From positions 4,464,001-4,528,000 of the forward strand of contig NZ_CP018725.1 in NCBI RefSeq assembly GCF_001908725.1: a DNA stretch of 64,000 nucleotides, written 5' to 3'. The notes under the pieces were generated by a model. The model was not told the DNA's origin and made no database searches. It saw only the letters and a program-made list of their open reading frames with translations. Position numbers and translations under genes: made by a program. This DNA is from Xanthomonas vesicatoria ATCC 35937 (GTDB taxonomy: Bacteria > Pseudomonadota > Gammaproteobacteria > Xanthomonadales > Xanthomonadaceae). Of the stretch, positions 1 to 13,349 are shown in pieces (position 1 is the stretch's first letter; each line of letters begins with the position of its first letter).

Positions 1-587
1 ATTGAAATTTGCGCTGTAGGGTCTTTCAATTCTGGGTTGCCCGGCTGCGCTGAAATATCAATACGATAACGGCCGTAGTTTTCCAGCGGTAGTCTGCAAA
101 CCACCCATTGGCTTACGTCTGAAGTGTGGGCGCCAATATCGATATATTTAACATCATCCTTTCCTTTTCTCCATTCAAAAAATTCACTCCTGCTGGGTTC
201 TTCCCTTATATATTCTTGAAAAGCGTCTTCTGTTTTTATCTTGAGGCATTGATCTCCCGTCCACTTGCATGCCTCGACCTTCAGTGCGTACCGCAATGGG
301 GGCTCGCCGTGATTTAACATGGTGACCGGGTCGAATGGACCTTTGCGGCTCAGGGTTAATCCAACGATGTATGATTGAGTAATATTTATATTTTCAGGAG
401 TTGCCTCAAACTCAAAGCGGACATGTTCGTCAGAACCATCAGTGCGGAATGGTTGGACAAGAAAAAGATCTTTCTTATCGGTAGGCGCTGGTGCACTTGC
501 ACTACAGGCAGACAGCATCGGGGCGATGATGATTGACAGCCATAAGCCTCGGAAGATGACATGCAGATTCTTCAAATTTGGTCTCAT
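1..587 (-). CDS. Lipoprotein of unknown function, C-terminus cut by window edge
   Basis: An open minus-strand frame starts with ATG at 587 and runs off the left edge, about 195 codons. The N-terminus MRPNLKNLHVIFRGLWLSII is a signal sequence followed by a lipobox LSAC, so the mature protein should be a lipid-anchored envelope protein. The rest is soluble, with paired Cys in the middle (EACKWTGDQC). The end of the visible part (GRYRIDISAQPGNPEL) loosely resembles small lipoproteins of the DUF5625 type; that is a tentative recollection, not a demonstrated match. The gene is clearly AT-richer than the rest of the window, which suggests relatively recent acquisition. No function can be assigned. 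Confidence 0.7.
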   Translation of the reverse strand, partial: MRPNLKNLHVIFRGLWLSIIIAPMLSACSASAPAPTDKKDLFLVQPFRTDGSDEHVRFEFEATPENINITQSYIVGLTLSRKGPFDPVTMLNHGEPPLRYALKVEACKWTGDQCLKIKTEDAFQEYIREEPSRSEFFEWRKGKDDVKYIDIGAHTSDVSQWVVCRLPLENYGRYRIDISAQPGNPELKDPTAQIS

Positions 588-823
588 CCGTATTTCCTTG
601 CACTACTTGGATTTCACTGGAGTGTAAACCCACGGTGTGAAGCCGGACCAGTCCGGCCCGGCCTGTCCCGTATCAATCGACTCAGCATCTACACCAGTTG
701 AAATAAGCGTTGCTACTGCTGGTTAGCAGGCAGTAAACGTTCACTCCAGCTCATCAGCACGTGCGAACCGTGACGCGCCGTCGACGGGCCGCCATCATGC
801 CTCCTGCAATCACGGTTGGCCGC

Positions 824-2047
824 TTACTTTGCGGCTATATCCACCCACACCGCATGATGGTCACTGCCATCGGCAATCGCCGCTTCCGGGGCGGTGCTGG
901 CCGGCCAGAAGATGCCACTGCCGAGCAGGGTGAACTGGTGCGACGGCAGCACGTAGTCCAGGCGCATGGTGCCGGCTTGCGGGCCGAAGTCGCCGGTGAC
1001 CTGGTGCGGATCGCCGGTGTGCACGATGCCTTGTGCGGCGTACTCGGCGGTCTTTTGCGGGCCGCCTTCGCTGCGCGGGGTGGGGTAGTGCAGCACGCGC
1101 GGATGATGGATCAATGCGCGGATCGCTTCGTGGCGGCCGGCGCCATCGATCGGATCGTTGTTCAGATCGCCCAGGATGACAAAGCGCGCATCGGCCGCCA
1201 GGCCGCCGCAGACTCCCTTGTCATCGCACAGCCAGCGCTTGCTGTCGGCCGCGTTGTCCAGGTACGCACGCCATAGCGCGAGCTCATCGTGGTTGCGTGC
1301 TGCGTTGCGCTTTTCCGCGCCATCGAACACCGGCGGCGTCGGATGCGACACCAGTGCATGCACGACACCGAGCGGCGTGTGCACCGGCACGTCCCAATGC
1401 GATTTGGATGACAGGCGCAGCTGCGACCAGATCGCATCACTGTAGAACGAACGTCCTGTGACTGGATCCAGTGGCCGCAATGCGCCAGGCAGTGCGCTCC
1501 ATTTCAGCAATTGAAAGCTACGTACGGCCTGCGCATCGATCGGATAGCGCGACAGTACCAGCATGCCGTACTGACCAGGGTGCAGCCCGTAGCCCCAGGC
1601 ATCGTTGCCACGCGAGCGGCCGTCGCCACCGACGGTGCCGTTGTTGTCCAGATCCAGGCCGCTCGGCACGCCGGTATTGACCGGTGCCAGATACCGATAC
1701 GGATAGCGCAACGGTTCGCCGCCACCCGGTTGGGCGACCTGCAGGTAGCGCTGCTGGAACAGATCGGCAGCGCGGTGGTCCGGGTCGAAATCGAATTCGT
1801 TGAGCAGCACCAGATCCGGACGCACGCGCTGCAGCACCGCGGCGATCTTGCGTGCATGCGCGCTGTCGCCCTGCAGTTCGCGCACCAGGCCGCCGGCCTC
1901 GTCGGAGTACAGCGAGGTGTTGTAGGTGGCGATGCGCAGCTGTGTCGGCACAGGTTCGCCGGTGGCGTTATCGGCCGATGCGGGGGTGCGATGGGTGCAG
2001 GCGGCGCAGAGCGCGGTCAGCGCAAGCAACAGAAAAGGTCTGATCAT
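824..2047 (-). CDS. Secreted endonuclease/exonuclease/phosphatase-family lipoprotein
   Basis: This 407-residue protein belongs to the metal-dependent EEP fold (DNase I, exonuclease III and phosphoesterase superfamily). Seen in order: a signal peptide with lipobox LCAAC (Cys17), the Asn motif IATYNTS, the metal-binding Glu in LVLLNEFDFD, the catalytic-core GDLNNDP and the C-terminal SDHHAVWVDI with the general-base His. These residues support an active phosphodiesterase or nuclease on the periplasmic side of the envelope. Substrate cannot be told from sequence. It starts 51 bases after bpt on the same strand, so the two may be cotranscribed. Confidence 0.8.
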   Translation of the reverse strand: MIRPFLLLALTALCAACTHRTPASADNATGEPVPTQLRIATYNTSLYSDEAGGLVRELQGDSAHARKIAAVLQRVRPDLVLLNEFDFDPDHRAADLFQQRYLQVAQPGGGEPLRYPYRYLAPVNTGVPSGLDLDNNGTVGGDGRSRGNDAWGYGLHPGQYGMLVLSRYPIDAQAVRSFQLLKWSALPGALRPLDPVTGRSFYSDAIWSQLRLSSKSHWDVPVHTPLGVVHALVSHPTPPVFDGAEKRNAARNHDELALWRAYLDNAADSKRWLCDDKGVCGGLAADARFVILGDLNNDPIDGAGRHEAIRALIHHPRVLHYPTPRSEGGPQKTAEYAAQGIVHTGDPHQVTGDFGPQAGTMRLDYVLPSHQFTLLGSGIFWPASTAPEAAIADGSDHHAVWVDIAAK

Positions 2048-2098
2048 CGCGTGATTCTCGCATGCCGGATGCGACAGGCCGATGTCGCGCGCTGGGAT

Positions 2099-2854
2099 TC
2101 ACGGCGCTGATGCGTGTGCCGGTAGCCCGCGCCACTGGCGACCGTCGTAGGCTTCCAGTGCGCTGAAGCGCCGCTTGTAATTCATCTTTGCATGGCCGTC
2201 GATCCAGTAGCCCAGATACACATGCGCACGTCGCTCGCGCTGCGCCCATTGAATCTGCTGCAGGATCGCGAAGGTGCCCAGGCTGCGCGCGGCCGCCTCG
2301 GGTGCGTAGAACGTGTACACCGCCGACAACGCATGCTCGGTGACGTCGGTAACCGCAACGGCGAGCAACCGCCCCGGCGCGTGCGCCACCGCCGGCTCAC
2401 GCATCTCCAGAAACCGTCCATGCGACCAGCCGCCGATCAGGAACTGATCGAACTCGGTGGCGCCATGCTCGTCCATGCCACCACCGGGGTGCCTGGATTT
2501 GAGGTAGTGGCGATACAGGGCGAGTTGCTCGTCGGTGCGTTCGGCTGCGACCACCCGCACGACCAGATCCTGGTTGCGCGCCAGGCAGCGGCGTTGACTG
2601 CGGTCCGGTCGAAATGCATCCACCGCAATACGCACCGGCACGCACGCGCGGCAGCGTTCGCAATGCGGCCGGTACACCAGATCGCCGGAGCGACGAAAGC
2701 CCCACGCCAATGCCTGCGGATAGATCGTCCCCAGGCGCGGGTCATGCGGGTCCAGCACCAGATCGCGCGCACGACGCTCGGGCCAATAGCCGCAGGCATG
2801 CTCGCCGGTCTGGAACAGGCGCAGGTCGTCGTGGGTGTCGGCGTGGATGGCCAT
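2099..2854 (-). CDS. bpt: Aspartate/glutamate leucyltransferase (arginyltransferase family)
   Basis: The 251-residue protein has the two-domain layout of the arginyl-tRNA-protein transferase family: N-terminal [16 protein letters not shown] and the Cys cluster [13 protein letters not shown], then a GNAT-like C-terminal half ([37 protein letters not shown]). In proteobacteria such as Vibrio, Bpt moves leucine from Leu-tRNA to N-terminal Asp or Glu, marking proteins for ClpS/ClpAP degradation (family knowledge). The ATG at 2854 ([11 protein letters not shown]) is chosen because the frame upstream of it has no family similarity. It precedes the EEP lipoprotein gene on the same strand. Confidence 0.88.
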   Translation of the reverse strand: MAIHADTHDDLRLFQTGEHACGYWPERRARDLVLDPHDPRLGTIYPQALAWGFRRSGDLVYRPHCERCRACVPVRIAVDAFRPDRSQRRCLARNQDLVVRVVAAERTDEQLALYRHYLKSRHPGGGMDEHGATEFDQFLIGGWSHGRFLEMREPAVAHAPGRLLAVAVTDVTEHALSAVYTFYAPEAAARSLGTFAILQQIQWAQRERRAHVYLGYWIDGHAKMNYKRRFSALEAYDGRQWRGLPAHASAP

Positions 2855-3052
2855 GCGCGCAGGATAGCGCCTGTGCGTCGCAACAGCGGCGACTGTCCGC
2901 CGGATGAATACGCCAGGTGTCCGCGTCAACGCGCACGCCGATGGCCCGTTGATGTGGGTGTTGGTGGCAGCGCACGGCCTATCCGGATGCGCCACCCACG
3001 CGATGCGGCCCATGCAGGTGCCGCGTGTGGTTCCCACAATCAGGAGTTTCTC

Positions 3053-3634
3053 ATGACGTCTCGCAAACCTTTCCTCGCCCTGGCCATGCTGGCTGCGCTG
3101 TCTACCGGCGCCGTGTTCGCCGCCACTCCGCCTGCTGCCGGCGATGCGCCGCGTCCTGGCAAGCTCGACAGCAATCACGATGGCGTCATCGATCGCAGCG
3201 AAGCGGCCGCCGACCCCAAGCTTGCCGCGCAGTTCGACAGGCTGGACACCAATAAGGACGGCAAGCTTTCGCGCGATGAGCGCCCGCGCCATCGCGGCCC
3301 GGGCCGCGAGGGACGTGGCGATTGGATGGCCAAATTCGACACCAACAAGGACGGTCGCATCAGCCGCGAGGAAGCCAAGGCCGACCCGAAGTTTGCCGCA
3401 CGCTTCGAACAAATGGACGTCAACAAGGACGGCTTTGTCGATCGCGCCGACCGTGAGCTGCGCATGCAGCAGCATCGCGATGCGTGGTTTGCCAAAGCCG
3501 ACACCGACAAGGACGGCAAGTTGAGCAAGGCCGAATTCGACGCCGCATCGAAGATGCGTGGCGAGCATGGCCGCTGGGGGCAGGGCGAGCATGGCAAGCG
3601 TGCGATGCCGGCCAAGCCTGCTGCGGCCAACTGA
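3053..3634 (+). CDS. Secreted EF-hand calcium-binding protein
   Basis: This 193-residue protein has a cleavable signal peptide ([17 protein letters not shown], cut near VFA-ATP). Five canonical EF-hand loops of the form Dx(N/D)xDGxIxxxE follow: [48 protein letters not shown] and [12 protein letters not shown]. The tail is basic and Ala/Pro-rich. An AGGAG ribosome site at 3042-3046 supports the ATG. Calcium binding in the periplasm or outside the cell is likely. A structural, buffering or sensing role cannot be separated by sequence. A strong terminator follows at 3739, so it is probably monocistronic. Confidence 0.85.
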   Translation: MTSRKPFLALAMLAALSTGAVFAATPPAAGDAPRPGKLDSNHDGVIDRSEAAADPKLAAQFDRLDTNKDGKLSRDERPRHRGPGREGRGDWMAKFDTNKDGRISREEAKADPKFAARFEQMDVNKDGFVDRADRELRMQQHRDAWFAKADTDKDGKLSKAEFDAASKMRGEHGRWGQGEHGKRAMPAKPAAAN

Positions 3635-3738
3635 GCACGTGTTGACGCGGTACGCGGCTGAACACGTGTCGCGTCGACGGTAGCGGTGAGGACGTTTCAG
3701 TCACACGGATGATGCAACAAGGCGCCGATCGACCCATG

Positions 3739-3762
3739 GCCTCCCGCAAGGGAGGCTTTTTT
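3739..3762 (+). terminator. Rho-independent terminator after EF-hand gene
   Basis: GCCTCCC (3739-3745), tetraloop GCAA, GGGAGGC (3750-3756) and then six T. The rest of the gap 3635-3985 shows no convincing gene. Confidence 0.85.
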
Positions 3763-3985
3763 GCGCTACCGATACGCTGCAATGGCGGAGCAGGTAGCTG
3801 GAAAGGGCAAGCTCATGCCGTAACGGCGAGTCGCACGGATGCCGACAGCGCGATGTGCCGATGTGTTCCGGCCGGTGCAGCATCGCCGCTGCCGTCACGT
3901 TTCGGCAGCGAGGGGAAACTCTCCGGCGAAAAGAGTGCTGCCGATGCGGTTGCTGGGCATTCCAGCGCAATGCCAGTGAAGGGTG

Positions 3986-4471
3986 TCATTTGCTGTGCCA
4001 CTGCTTGTGGACAGGATCGGTGAGTGTGTTCTTTTCCTGCGTGTAGATCCCGTTCTGCTGCGCGATGGCTTCACCCGTCTCGACGATGGCGTTTTGAATG
4101 AAGACGTTTTCGTTGCCGCCGCGGACGAAGGTCAGCTGATGGAATGCGGTTTTGTTTCCCCAATCTGGAGAGGGCAGTGAGATGAACTTCACCGTGTAGG
4201 TCTCGTCGTCGAAACTGCCTTGCAGGACGTAGACGCCATAATGGTTTTCGCCTTGCGAAATGATCTTGTACATGCCGTTGCCGTAGTAATAAATCTCCGC
4301 ATCGGGAAACGGCTTTTTCTCGTACATCTTGCGATAGTGGAGCACCTGTTTAATGGTGGGTTCTCCAAAGCTCACTGCCAGCGTCTGGCCGTCGTGCGAG
4401 GACGTCAGCCCTTCCGCGTGCGCGCCAGCGCTGCTCAGCAGCATCAAGCCTGCGGTCACGATCTTTTTCAC
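3986..4471 (-). CDS. Secreted protein of unknown function
   Basis: A 161-residue protein with a signal peptide (MKKIVTAGLMLLSSAGAHA, cut before EGLTSS). The mature part is rich in aromatic residues and beta-strand-like alternation (EIYYYGNGMYKIIS, HYGVYVLQGSF, ETYTVKFISL) with no Cys and no recognised motif. I do not recognise a family. A small beta-rich periplasmic protein is the most that can be inferred. Its base composition is less GC-rich than the neighbouring genes, which hints at accessory origin. It is transcribed away from the DUF2007-like gene's 3' end with 180 bases between them. Confidence 0.65.
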   Translation of the reverse strand: MKKIVTAGLMLLSSAGAHAEGLTSSHDGQTLAVSFGEPTIKQVLHYRKMYEKKPFPDAEIYYYGNGMYKIISQGENHYGVYVLQGSFDDETYTVKFISLPSPDWGNKTAFHQLTFVRGGNENVFIQNAIVETGEAIAQQNGIYTQEKNTLTDPVHKQWHSK

Positions 4472-4651
4472 TGCATTGCTCTCCTGGTCTCTTCAAGCGC
4501 CGTGTGCGGGAGCTGCACTGTTCCAGTGGCACCGCCGCTGGAATACTCGCAGACAAGCGTGGCAATGAAATTCATTGAGATACAGTCAAGAAGTGCCGCT
4601 CAGTCACGCTGCGTGGGCGCATGCCCTTCAATATCCGATGTTGAAGGGCGC

Positions 4652-5155
4652 TCAGCGCGCAGGCTGGATCCGCACCCGCATCTCTTCCTCGTCCGCCGGC
4701 GGTGTCGCGTCTTGGGGCAACTGTGATGCGGGCTGCGTTGCCGGAGCGACCGGCACCGGGGCGCTGCGGTGTCGCATCACCACAACCATGGCCACCGCGG
4801 CGATCACCAGCAACAGCACCAGACGGATGCGCCACGCCCAGCTGCGTGCGGTGGTACTGGAGCCGTTCTCGCCTTCGCGGAAGGTGTATTCCACGTTCGG
4901 CAGATCGCGGCGGGTGGTATCGAGCAGGCGCGCCTCGCGCAGCAGGTCGCGCGCGCGCGGCTGGTCGTCGGCGTGCACGATCCACACGGTGGGATACGCT
5001 TGCGCGTTGCCTTGCTCGAGGTAGCTGAACTGGCCGGTACGCTTGCTTTCATACGAGCGGCCGTTGCTCATGCGCACGTCGATGCCGGCGTTGCGCAAGA
5101 GATTGGCCACGCCCTCGGCGGTTTCGATACGTTGACTGCTGAAGATCTTGCGCAT
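4652..5155 (-). CDS. Membrane-anchored DUF2007-like (putative signal-transducing) protein
   Basis: The first 80 residues (MRKIFSSQRIETAEGVANLL, AGIDVRMSN, PTVWIVHADDQPRARDLL) resemble the small DUF2007 fold, which has a ferredoxin-like beta-alpha-beta layout and no proven activity. One transmembrane helix follows (about residues 108-127, RLVLLLVIAAVAMVVVM), then a Pro/Ala-rich acidic tail ending EEEMRVRIQPAR. Genes of this kind are sometimes annotated pathogenicity-like in xanthomonads; that label carries no known function. The helix implies an inner-membrane protein with the DUF2007 part in the cytoplasm. Confidence 0.6.
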   Translation of the reverse strand: MRKIFSSQRIETAEGVANLLRNAGIDVRMSNGRSYESKRTGQFSYLEQGNAQAYPTVWIVHADDQPRARDLLREARLLDTTRRDLPNVEYTFREGENGSSTTARSWAWRIRLVLLLVIAAVAMVVVMRHRSAPVPVAPATQPASQLPQDATPPADEEEMRVRIQPAR

Positions 5156-5384
5156 GCTGGTGGAAACCGCCGTTGGGTCCGGAACAGATGGCGCCAGTGC
5201 TGCGCCGGTTCAAGATGAAAGAAGGGTGTCGCTGATCGCTATTGCTGAGAGGCCGCACGTGTGTCGACTAACAGGCCGGCGCGGGTCGTGGCAACTCGCA
5301 TGCTGGATGGCGAACCGGCAGCGCGCCCGGCACCCGCGTCGTCGATCCATGGTTCCGCGCCACAGCTATGCCACGCATCTGCGC

Positions 5385-6290
5385 CTAACCCTTGGCCGGC
5401 ACGGCAATCGTGCTGCCATCGGGCACCACGCGGATCAGGCCTTCCTGCGTCGTGCTGGCGACCAGCACGCCATCGCGGGTGAAGAACTGCCCGCGAGCCA
5501 GGCCGCGCGAGCCCTGCGCGGTGGGACTGTCCAGCGAGTACAGCAGCCAGTCGTCGGTGCGAAAGGGACGGTGGAACCAGAGCGCATGGTCGAGCGAAGC
5601 CATCTGCACATTCGGCGTGTAGTAGCTGATGCCGTGCGGGAAGGTGGAGGTGCCCAGCAACTGAAAATCCGAGGCGTAAGCCAGCAGCACCTGGTGCAGG
5701 CTGACATCGTCGCCGATCGGGTCGTTCAGGCGCAGCCACATCTGCTGGAACGGTGGGCGCTTGGGGGGCTTGAGCTCGTCGCGCGGAAAGACGTGGCGAA
5801 ACTCGAACGGGCCTCCGCGCGAGAGCCAGCGCTGCACCTTTGCCGGCAGGTTCGCCAGCACGTCCGGCGCCAGCGGCGCGGCCGGTTCGATGTCTTCCGG
5901 CGGCGGCACCACCGGCATGGCCGACTGGTGCTCGGCACCGTCTTCGTGTTCCTGGAACGAGGCCGCGCAGAAAAAGATCACTTTGCCGTGCTGGATCGCA
6001 GTGACCCGCCGCACCGAAAAACTGCCGCCATCGCGGGTGCGGTCGACGTCGTAGACGATCGGGTGGTCGATATTGCCGGCACGCAAAAAATAGGCATGCA
6101 GCGAATGCGCCTGGCGGCCGTTCTCCACCGTGGCCTGCGCGGCCGACAGTGCCTGGCCCAGCACCTGTCCACCGAACACGTACTTGGTGCCGATATCGCG
6201 GCTCTGACCGCGAAACAGATTGTCTTCCAGGCGCTCCAGCGACAGCAGGCTGATAAGTTCGGAGACGACGGGTTCGGCGTTGGCGGACAA
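5385..6290 (-). CDS. tesB: Acyl-CoA thioesterase II
   Basis: A 301-residue double hot-dog thioesterase, close to the 286 residues of E. coli TesB, which hydrolyses medium- and long-chain acyl-CoA. Landmarks are DNLFRGQSRDIG, FGGQVLGQALSAA, SLHAYFLRAGN, the catalytic Asp in SLDHALWFHRPF, the Ser/Thr site in DSPTAQGSRG and the Gln in STTQEGLIRV. The frame is open far upstream. I chose the TTG at 6290 (reads MSANAEPVVSELISLL) because a perfect TATAAT lies at 6326-6321, and a start at the upstream ATG (6341) would place the start codon before that promoter element. The ATG at 6341 remains a possible start. Confidence 0.85.
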   Translation of the reverse strand: MSANAEPVVSELISLLSLERLEDNLFRGQSRDIGTKYVFGGQVLGQALSAAQATVENGRQAHSLHAYFLRAGNIDHPIVYDVDRTRDGGSFSVRRVTAIQHGKVIFFCAASFQEHEDGAEHQSAMPVVPPPEDIEPAAPLAPDVLANLPAKVQRWLSRGGPFEFRHVFPRDELKPPKRPPFQQMWLRLNDPIGDDVSLHQVLLAYASDFQLLGTSTFPHGISYYTPNVQMASLDHALWFHRPFRTDDWLLYSLDSPTAQGSRGLARGQFFTRDGVLVASTTQEGLIRVVPDGSTIAVPAKG

Positions 6291-6320
6291 GAGGCTGGCC
6301 TGGGCGTGCGACGGACCGCG

Positions 6321-6326
6321 ATTATA
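6321..6326 (-). promoter_or_regulatory. Perfect -10 hexamer upstream of tesB
   Basis: On the minus strand 6326-6321 reads TATAAT, rare in this GC-rich DNA. No good -35 hexamer is found 16-18 bases upstream, so the element may be weak or activator dependent. Confidence 0.45.
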
Positions 6327-6361
6327 GCGGGCCGCCTGCATGCCACCGCGCGACGGGCTAA

Positions 6362-7132
6362 TCAGGCCTTTTGCAGCCGTGCCACCAGGCCACGCAGCGC
6401 GGCCTGGGCATCGGGCGCGTACCAGCCATCGACGAAGCGCTCCAGCTGGATCAGTTCCGGCGCTAGTGCAGCGCGCAGATCCGCCCTGGCCACCGCGCGC
6501 GTGGCCAGCATCGGCTGCCGTGGCAGTTGCTGCAGCTCCTGCAGCCAGGCCACCGCGCGTGCGGTGACCAGCTCGCCGTCCACCAGCTCGTCCACCAGGC
6601 CGATCTGTGCGGCCTGTTCGGCCGGCAGCAATTGCCCGGAAATCAGCAAGCGTTCGGCACGATGCGCACCGACCACGCGGCGCAGCAGCCGCTGGATCCC
6701 GTCCGGCGCCGCCAACCCCACCTGTACTTCGTTCAGGCCGATCGTGTACGGCCTTGCGGTATCGGCGCTGCGCGCCATCACCCGGTAATCGCAGCACAGC
6801 GCCAGCACGCAACCACCGGCCGGCGCATGGCCGCCGATCGCCGCGACCACCGGCACCGGGCAATTGGCCAGCGCCTGCGCTGCCTCGAAGAAGGCCGTCC
6901 AGCTGGCCAGCAACGCAGCGCGGTCGGTGCCATGCGACAGCAGGTGCGGCACGTCCATGCCGCCGGAAAAAATGCGTTCGCTCCCCGATAGCACCACCCC
7001 GTCGACCGTGGCGTCCAGCTGCTGCACGGCAGCGCTCAGTGCGTGGCACAGCGCGGTATCCAGTGCATTGACCGGCGGGCGGGCCAGACGGATTTCGCGA
7101 ACTCGGCCGTGGTCTAAGATCTGGATGCTCAT
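6362..7132 (-). CDS. Enoyl-CoA hydratase/isomerase family protein, delta3-delta2 enoyl-CoA isomerase-like
   Basis: A 256-residue crotonase-fold protein. The oxyanion-hole segment SGSERIFSGGMDVPHLL and the AAIGGHAPAGGCVLALCCDYR segment are present. Glu135 in TIGLNEVQVGLAAPDG and Glu160 in GAHRAERLLISG occupy the two acid/base positions of the superfamily. The string YTIGLNEVQVGL resembles mitochondrial ECI1, where the first Glu does the 3,2-isomerisation, so I favour an auxiliary beta-oxidation isomerase over a plain hydratase. The CAGGAG site just upstream supports the ATG at 7132. The gene precedes tesB on the same strand. Confidence 0.8.
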   Translation of the reverse strand: MSIQILDHGRVREIRLARPPVNALDTALCHALSAAVQQLDATVDGVVLSGSERIFSGGMDVPHLLSHGTDRAALLASWTAFFEAAQALANCPVPVVAAIGGHAPAGGCVLALCCDYRVMARSADTARPYTIGLNEVQVGLAAPDGIQRLLRRVVGAHRAERLLISGQLLPAEQAAQIGLVDELVDGELVTARAVAWLQELQQLPRQPMLATRAVARADLRAALAPELIQLERFVDGWYAPDAQAALRGLVARLQKA

Positions 7133-7266
7133 TCGGGGCTCCTGAAGGTCGGGCCATGATAGACGGCGGTGGCTGCAGGCGGCGCGTGCAGAGCAGCGTC
7201 ATCGCTGCACTTGCATCACTTCCAGTGCCGCGCATTCTGCCTTCGCCGGCATGCGGGGAGACGAGC

Positions 7267-7300
7267 AAAAAAACGGCGGCTCCATTGACGAAGCCGCCGT
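7267..7300 (-). terminator. Rho-independent terminator after uvrA/thioesterase unit
   Basis: Read on the minus strand: ACGGCGGC (7300-7293), a 12-base loop, GCCGCCGT (7280-7273), then a T-run. Confidence 0.85.
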
Positions 7301-7332
7301 GCATCATGGACCTGCGTCTGCGCAGGCCTGCG

Positions 7333-7736
7333 TCAACTGCTTGCTGCGCGCACCGCATCCGGCAGTGCCGCACTCTTGCCGGTCTGCGTGTCGATCCACA
7401 CCACCACCACGTTGCCGTCCGAATACAGCACGCTGTCGTCCTTCTGGTCGACGATGCGATGGCCGATGGTGATGCTGCTGCTGCCCAGGCGCTCGACGAA
7501 CAACTCCACCGTGATGTCGTTGGGCCACACCAGCGGGCGTTTGTAGTTGACGTTGGTGGCAGCAACCACCGGCGCGATGCGGTCGGTCATCGACACGCCT
7601 TGTACGCCCAGCATCCAGCGCACGCGCGCTTCTTCCAGGTACGAAATGTATTTGGCGTTGTTGACATGGCCCATGCTGTCCATGTCGCGCCAGCGCACGC
7701 TGATCGGGATGCGTGCCAGGATCTTGTGTTCGCTCA

Positions 7737-7737
<1 letters not shown>
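7333..7737 (-). CDS. Acyl-CoA thioesterase, 4-hydroxybenzoyl-CoA thioesterase (hot-dog) family
   Basis: A 134-residue single hot-dog domain. The active-site motif RWRDMDSMGHVNNAKYISYLE carries the Asp and the GHxNN of the 4HBT/FadM/YbgC group, which hydrolyse acyl-CoA thioesters. The remaining strands (NVNYKRPLVWPNDITVELF, GNVVVVWIDTQTGK) fit the fold. Its ATG overlaps the uvrA stop (TGATG at 7739-7735), so translation is likely coupled to uvrA although the functions are unrelated. Chain-length preference is unknown. Confidence 0.82.
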
Positions 7738-10703
<2,966 letters not shown>

Positions 10704-10901
10704 GGGGGATCCGATGTCGGGCCGGCGAACCGGCGGTGGTGCGAGCGTGCTCAGCAGGAATGAGTGGCAGTCGATCAGCCTACCCGCCGACCTAAGTGAG
10801 GGCAATTGCCCCAAATGCCAGTCTGCCGGGGCCGTTGTGGCGGCCGGATGATGCGTTCCACCCGCCCGATTCGGGTGCGCGGCGGCAGACCTGCTTGCGG
10901 G

Positions 10902-10931
10902 TTGACCCGAAACCCGTTAGGCCAGTACAAT
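10902..10931 (+). promoter_or_regulatory. Sigma-70 type promoter for rplU-rpmA
   Basis: TTGACC at 10902-10907 and TACAAT at 10926-10931 with an 18-base spacer, about 65 bases before the rplU start. Confidence 0.7.
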
Positions 10932-10995
10932 CCCGCTCCTGTCTGCCCCATGGGCAAGTCAGGCGACCATAATAACTACAGAGGAACACCTGGTC

Positions 10996-11316
10996 ATGTA
11001 CGCAGTTCTGGTAACCGGCGGTAAGCAATACCGCGTCGCGCAGGGCGAAACGCTCCGCGTGGAAAAGCTCGAAGTCGAAGCTGGCAACGAGATCAAGTTC
11101 GACACCATCCTGATGCTGGGCGATAGCGATGGCATCAAGCTGGGCGATGCGCTGAAGGGCGCCTCGGTCACCGCCAAGGTCGTGGCCCATGGCCGCGCCG
11201 ACAAGGTGCGCATCATCAAGTTCCGTCGCCGCAAGCACCACATGAAGCGTCAGGGACACCGTCAGTACTACACCGAAATCGAGATCACCGGCATCGCCGG
11301 TGGCGATAAGAAGTAA
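10996..11316 (+). CDS. rplU: 50S ribosomal protein L21
   Basis: A 106-residue protein starting [20 protein letters not shown], the highly conserved L21 N-terminus, with the C-terminal basic segment [20 protein letters not shown] that contacts 23S rRNA. AGAGGA lies upstream of the ATG. The gene is followed after 12 bases by rpmA, the conserved rplU-rpmA-obgE order. Confidence 0.97.
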   Translation: MYAVLVTGGKQYRVAQGETLRVEKLEVEAGNEIKFDTILMLGDSDGIKLGDALKGASVTAKVVAHGRADKVRIIKFRRRKHHMKRQGHRQYYTEIEITGIAGGDKK

Positions 11317-11328
11317 GGAGAACCAGTC

Positions 11329-11589
11329 ATGGCACACAAAAAGGGCGTAGGTTCCTCGCGCAACGGTCGCGATTCCAACCCGAAGTACCTCGGCGTCAAG
11401 ATCTTCGGTGGCCAGGCCATCGATGCCGGCAACATCATCGTGCGTCAGCGCGGCACCCAGTTCCATCCGGGCGCCGGCGTCGGCCTGGGCCGCGACCACA
11501 CGCTGTTTGCGCTGGTCAACGGCAAGGTCGAGTTCTCGGTCAAGGGTGCGAAGAAGCGTCGTACCGTTAGCGTGGTTGCCGAGGCGTAA
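11329..11589 (+). CDS. rpmA: 50S ribosomal protein L27
   Basis: An 86-residue protein starting [20 protein letters not shown], the conserved L27 N-terminus that reaches the peptidyl-transferase centre, then [20 protein letters not shown]. The proteobacterial form has no cleaved N-terminal extension. An AAGGAGA site precedes the ATG. It is cotranscribed with rplU and ends at a terminator at 11652. Confidence 0.97.
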   Translation: MAHKKGVGSSRNGRDSNPKYLGVKIFGGQAIDAGNIIVRQRGTQFHPGAGVGLGRDHTLFALVNGKVEFSVKGAKKRRTVSVVAEA

Positions 11590-11606
11590 TCGCCCGCTCC
11601 ATGTAG

Positions 11607-12887
<1,281 letters not shown>

Positions 12888-12905
12888 GTGCAGCCGCAAG
12901 CACAC

Positions 12906-12932
12906 AAAAAACCCGGCCGAGGCCGGGTTTTT
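12906..12932. terminator. Bidirectional terminator between obgE and rpsT
   Basis: An A-run, then CCCGGCC, GA, GGCCGGG, then a T-run. The convergent genes on both sides can use it. Confidence 0.85.
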
Positions 12933-12978
12933 CTGTGCTACCGAAAGCCAGGCTTCCGGTAACGTCGCAGCTGATCGC

Positions 12979-13248
12979 TTACGCGGCCTTGATGGCCTTG
13001 ATGCGAGCGGTCAGGCGGCTCTTGTGACGCGCAGCCTTGTTCTTGTGAATCAGGCCACGGGCGCTGAAACGGTCGAGGATGGGCTGGGCAACGGCGAAAG
13101 CAGCTTCGGCGCCTGCAGCATCGTTGGCGTCAAGGGCCTTGATCACCTTCTTGACGGCGGTGCGCAGCATCGAGCGCTGACCGGTGTTGCGCTCATTGCG
13201 CACAATGGTCTGCTTGGCGCGCTTCTTGGCGGACTTGATATTGGCCAC
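12979..13248 (-). CDS. rpsT: 30S ribosomal protein S20
   Basis: An 89-residue basic protein starting [20 protein letters not shown], the conserved S20 N-terminus, with the helical body and terminal [20 protein letters not shown]. It binds 16S rRNA in the body of the 30S subunit. It is transcribed opposite to murJ, a common arrangement, and has its own promoter (13297-13325). Confidence 0.97.
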
Positions 13249-13296
13249 GGTGGTGGGTTCCTGAAAAATCGGTATGGTGGAAAAAGCAAGCGCGAA

Positions 13297-13325
13297 AGTA
13301 TGATGGACCCAGATATGTACGTCAA
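13297..13325 (-). promoter_or_regulatory. Candidate rpsT promoter
   Basis: On the minus strand TTGACG (13325-13320), 17-base spacer, CATACT (13302-13297). A second TTGACA (13337-13332) lies just upstream without a good -10. Confidence 0.5.
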
Positions 13326-13349
13326 GTCAGTTGTCAAGAGGCACTCCCG

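Noticed and set aside
3709..4023. 104-codon frame after the EF-hand gene
   Set aside because: It runs through the terminator and has no ribosome site or similarity.
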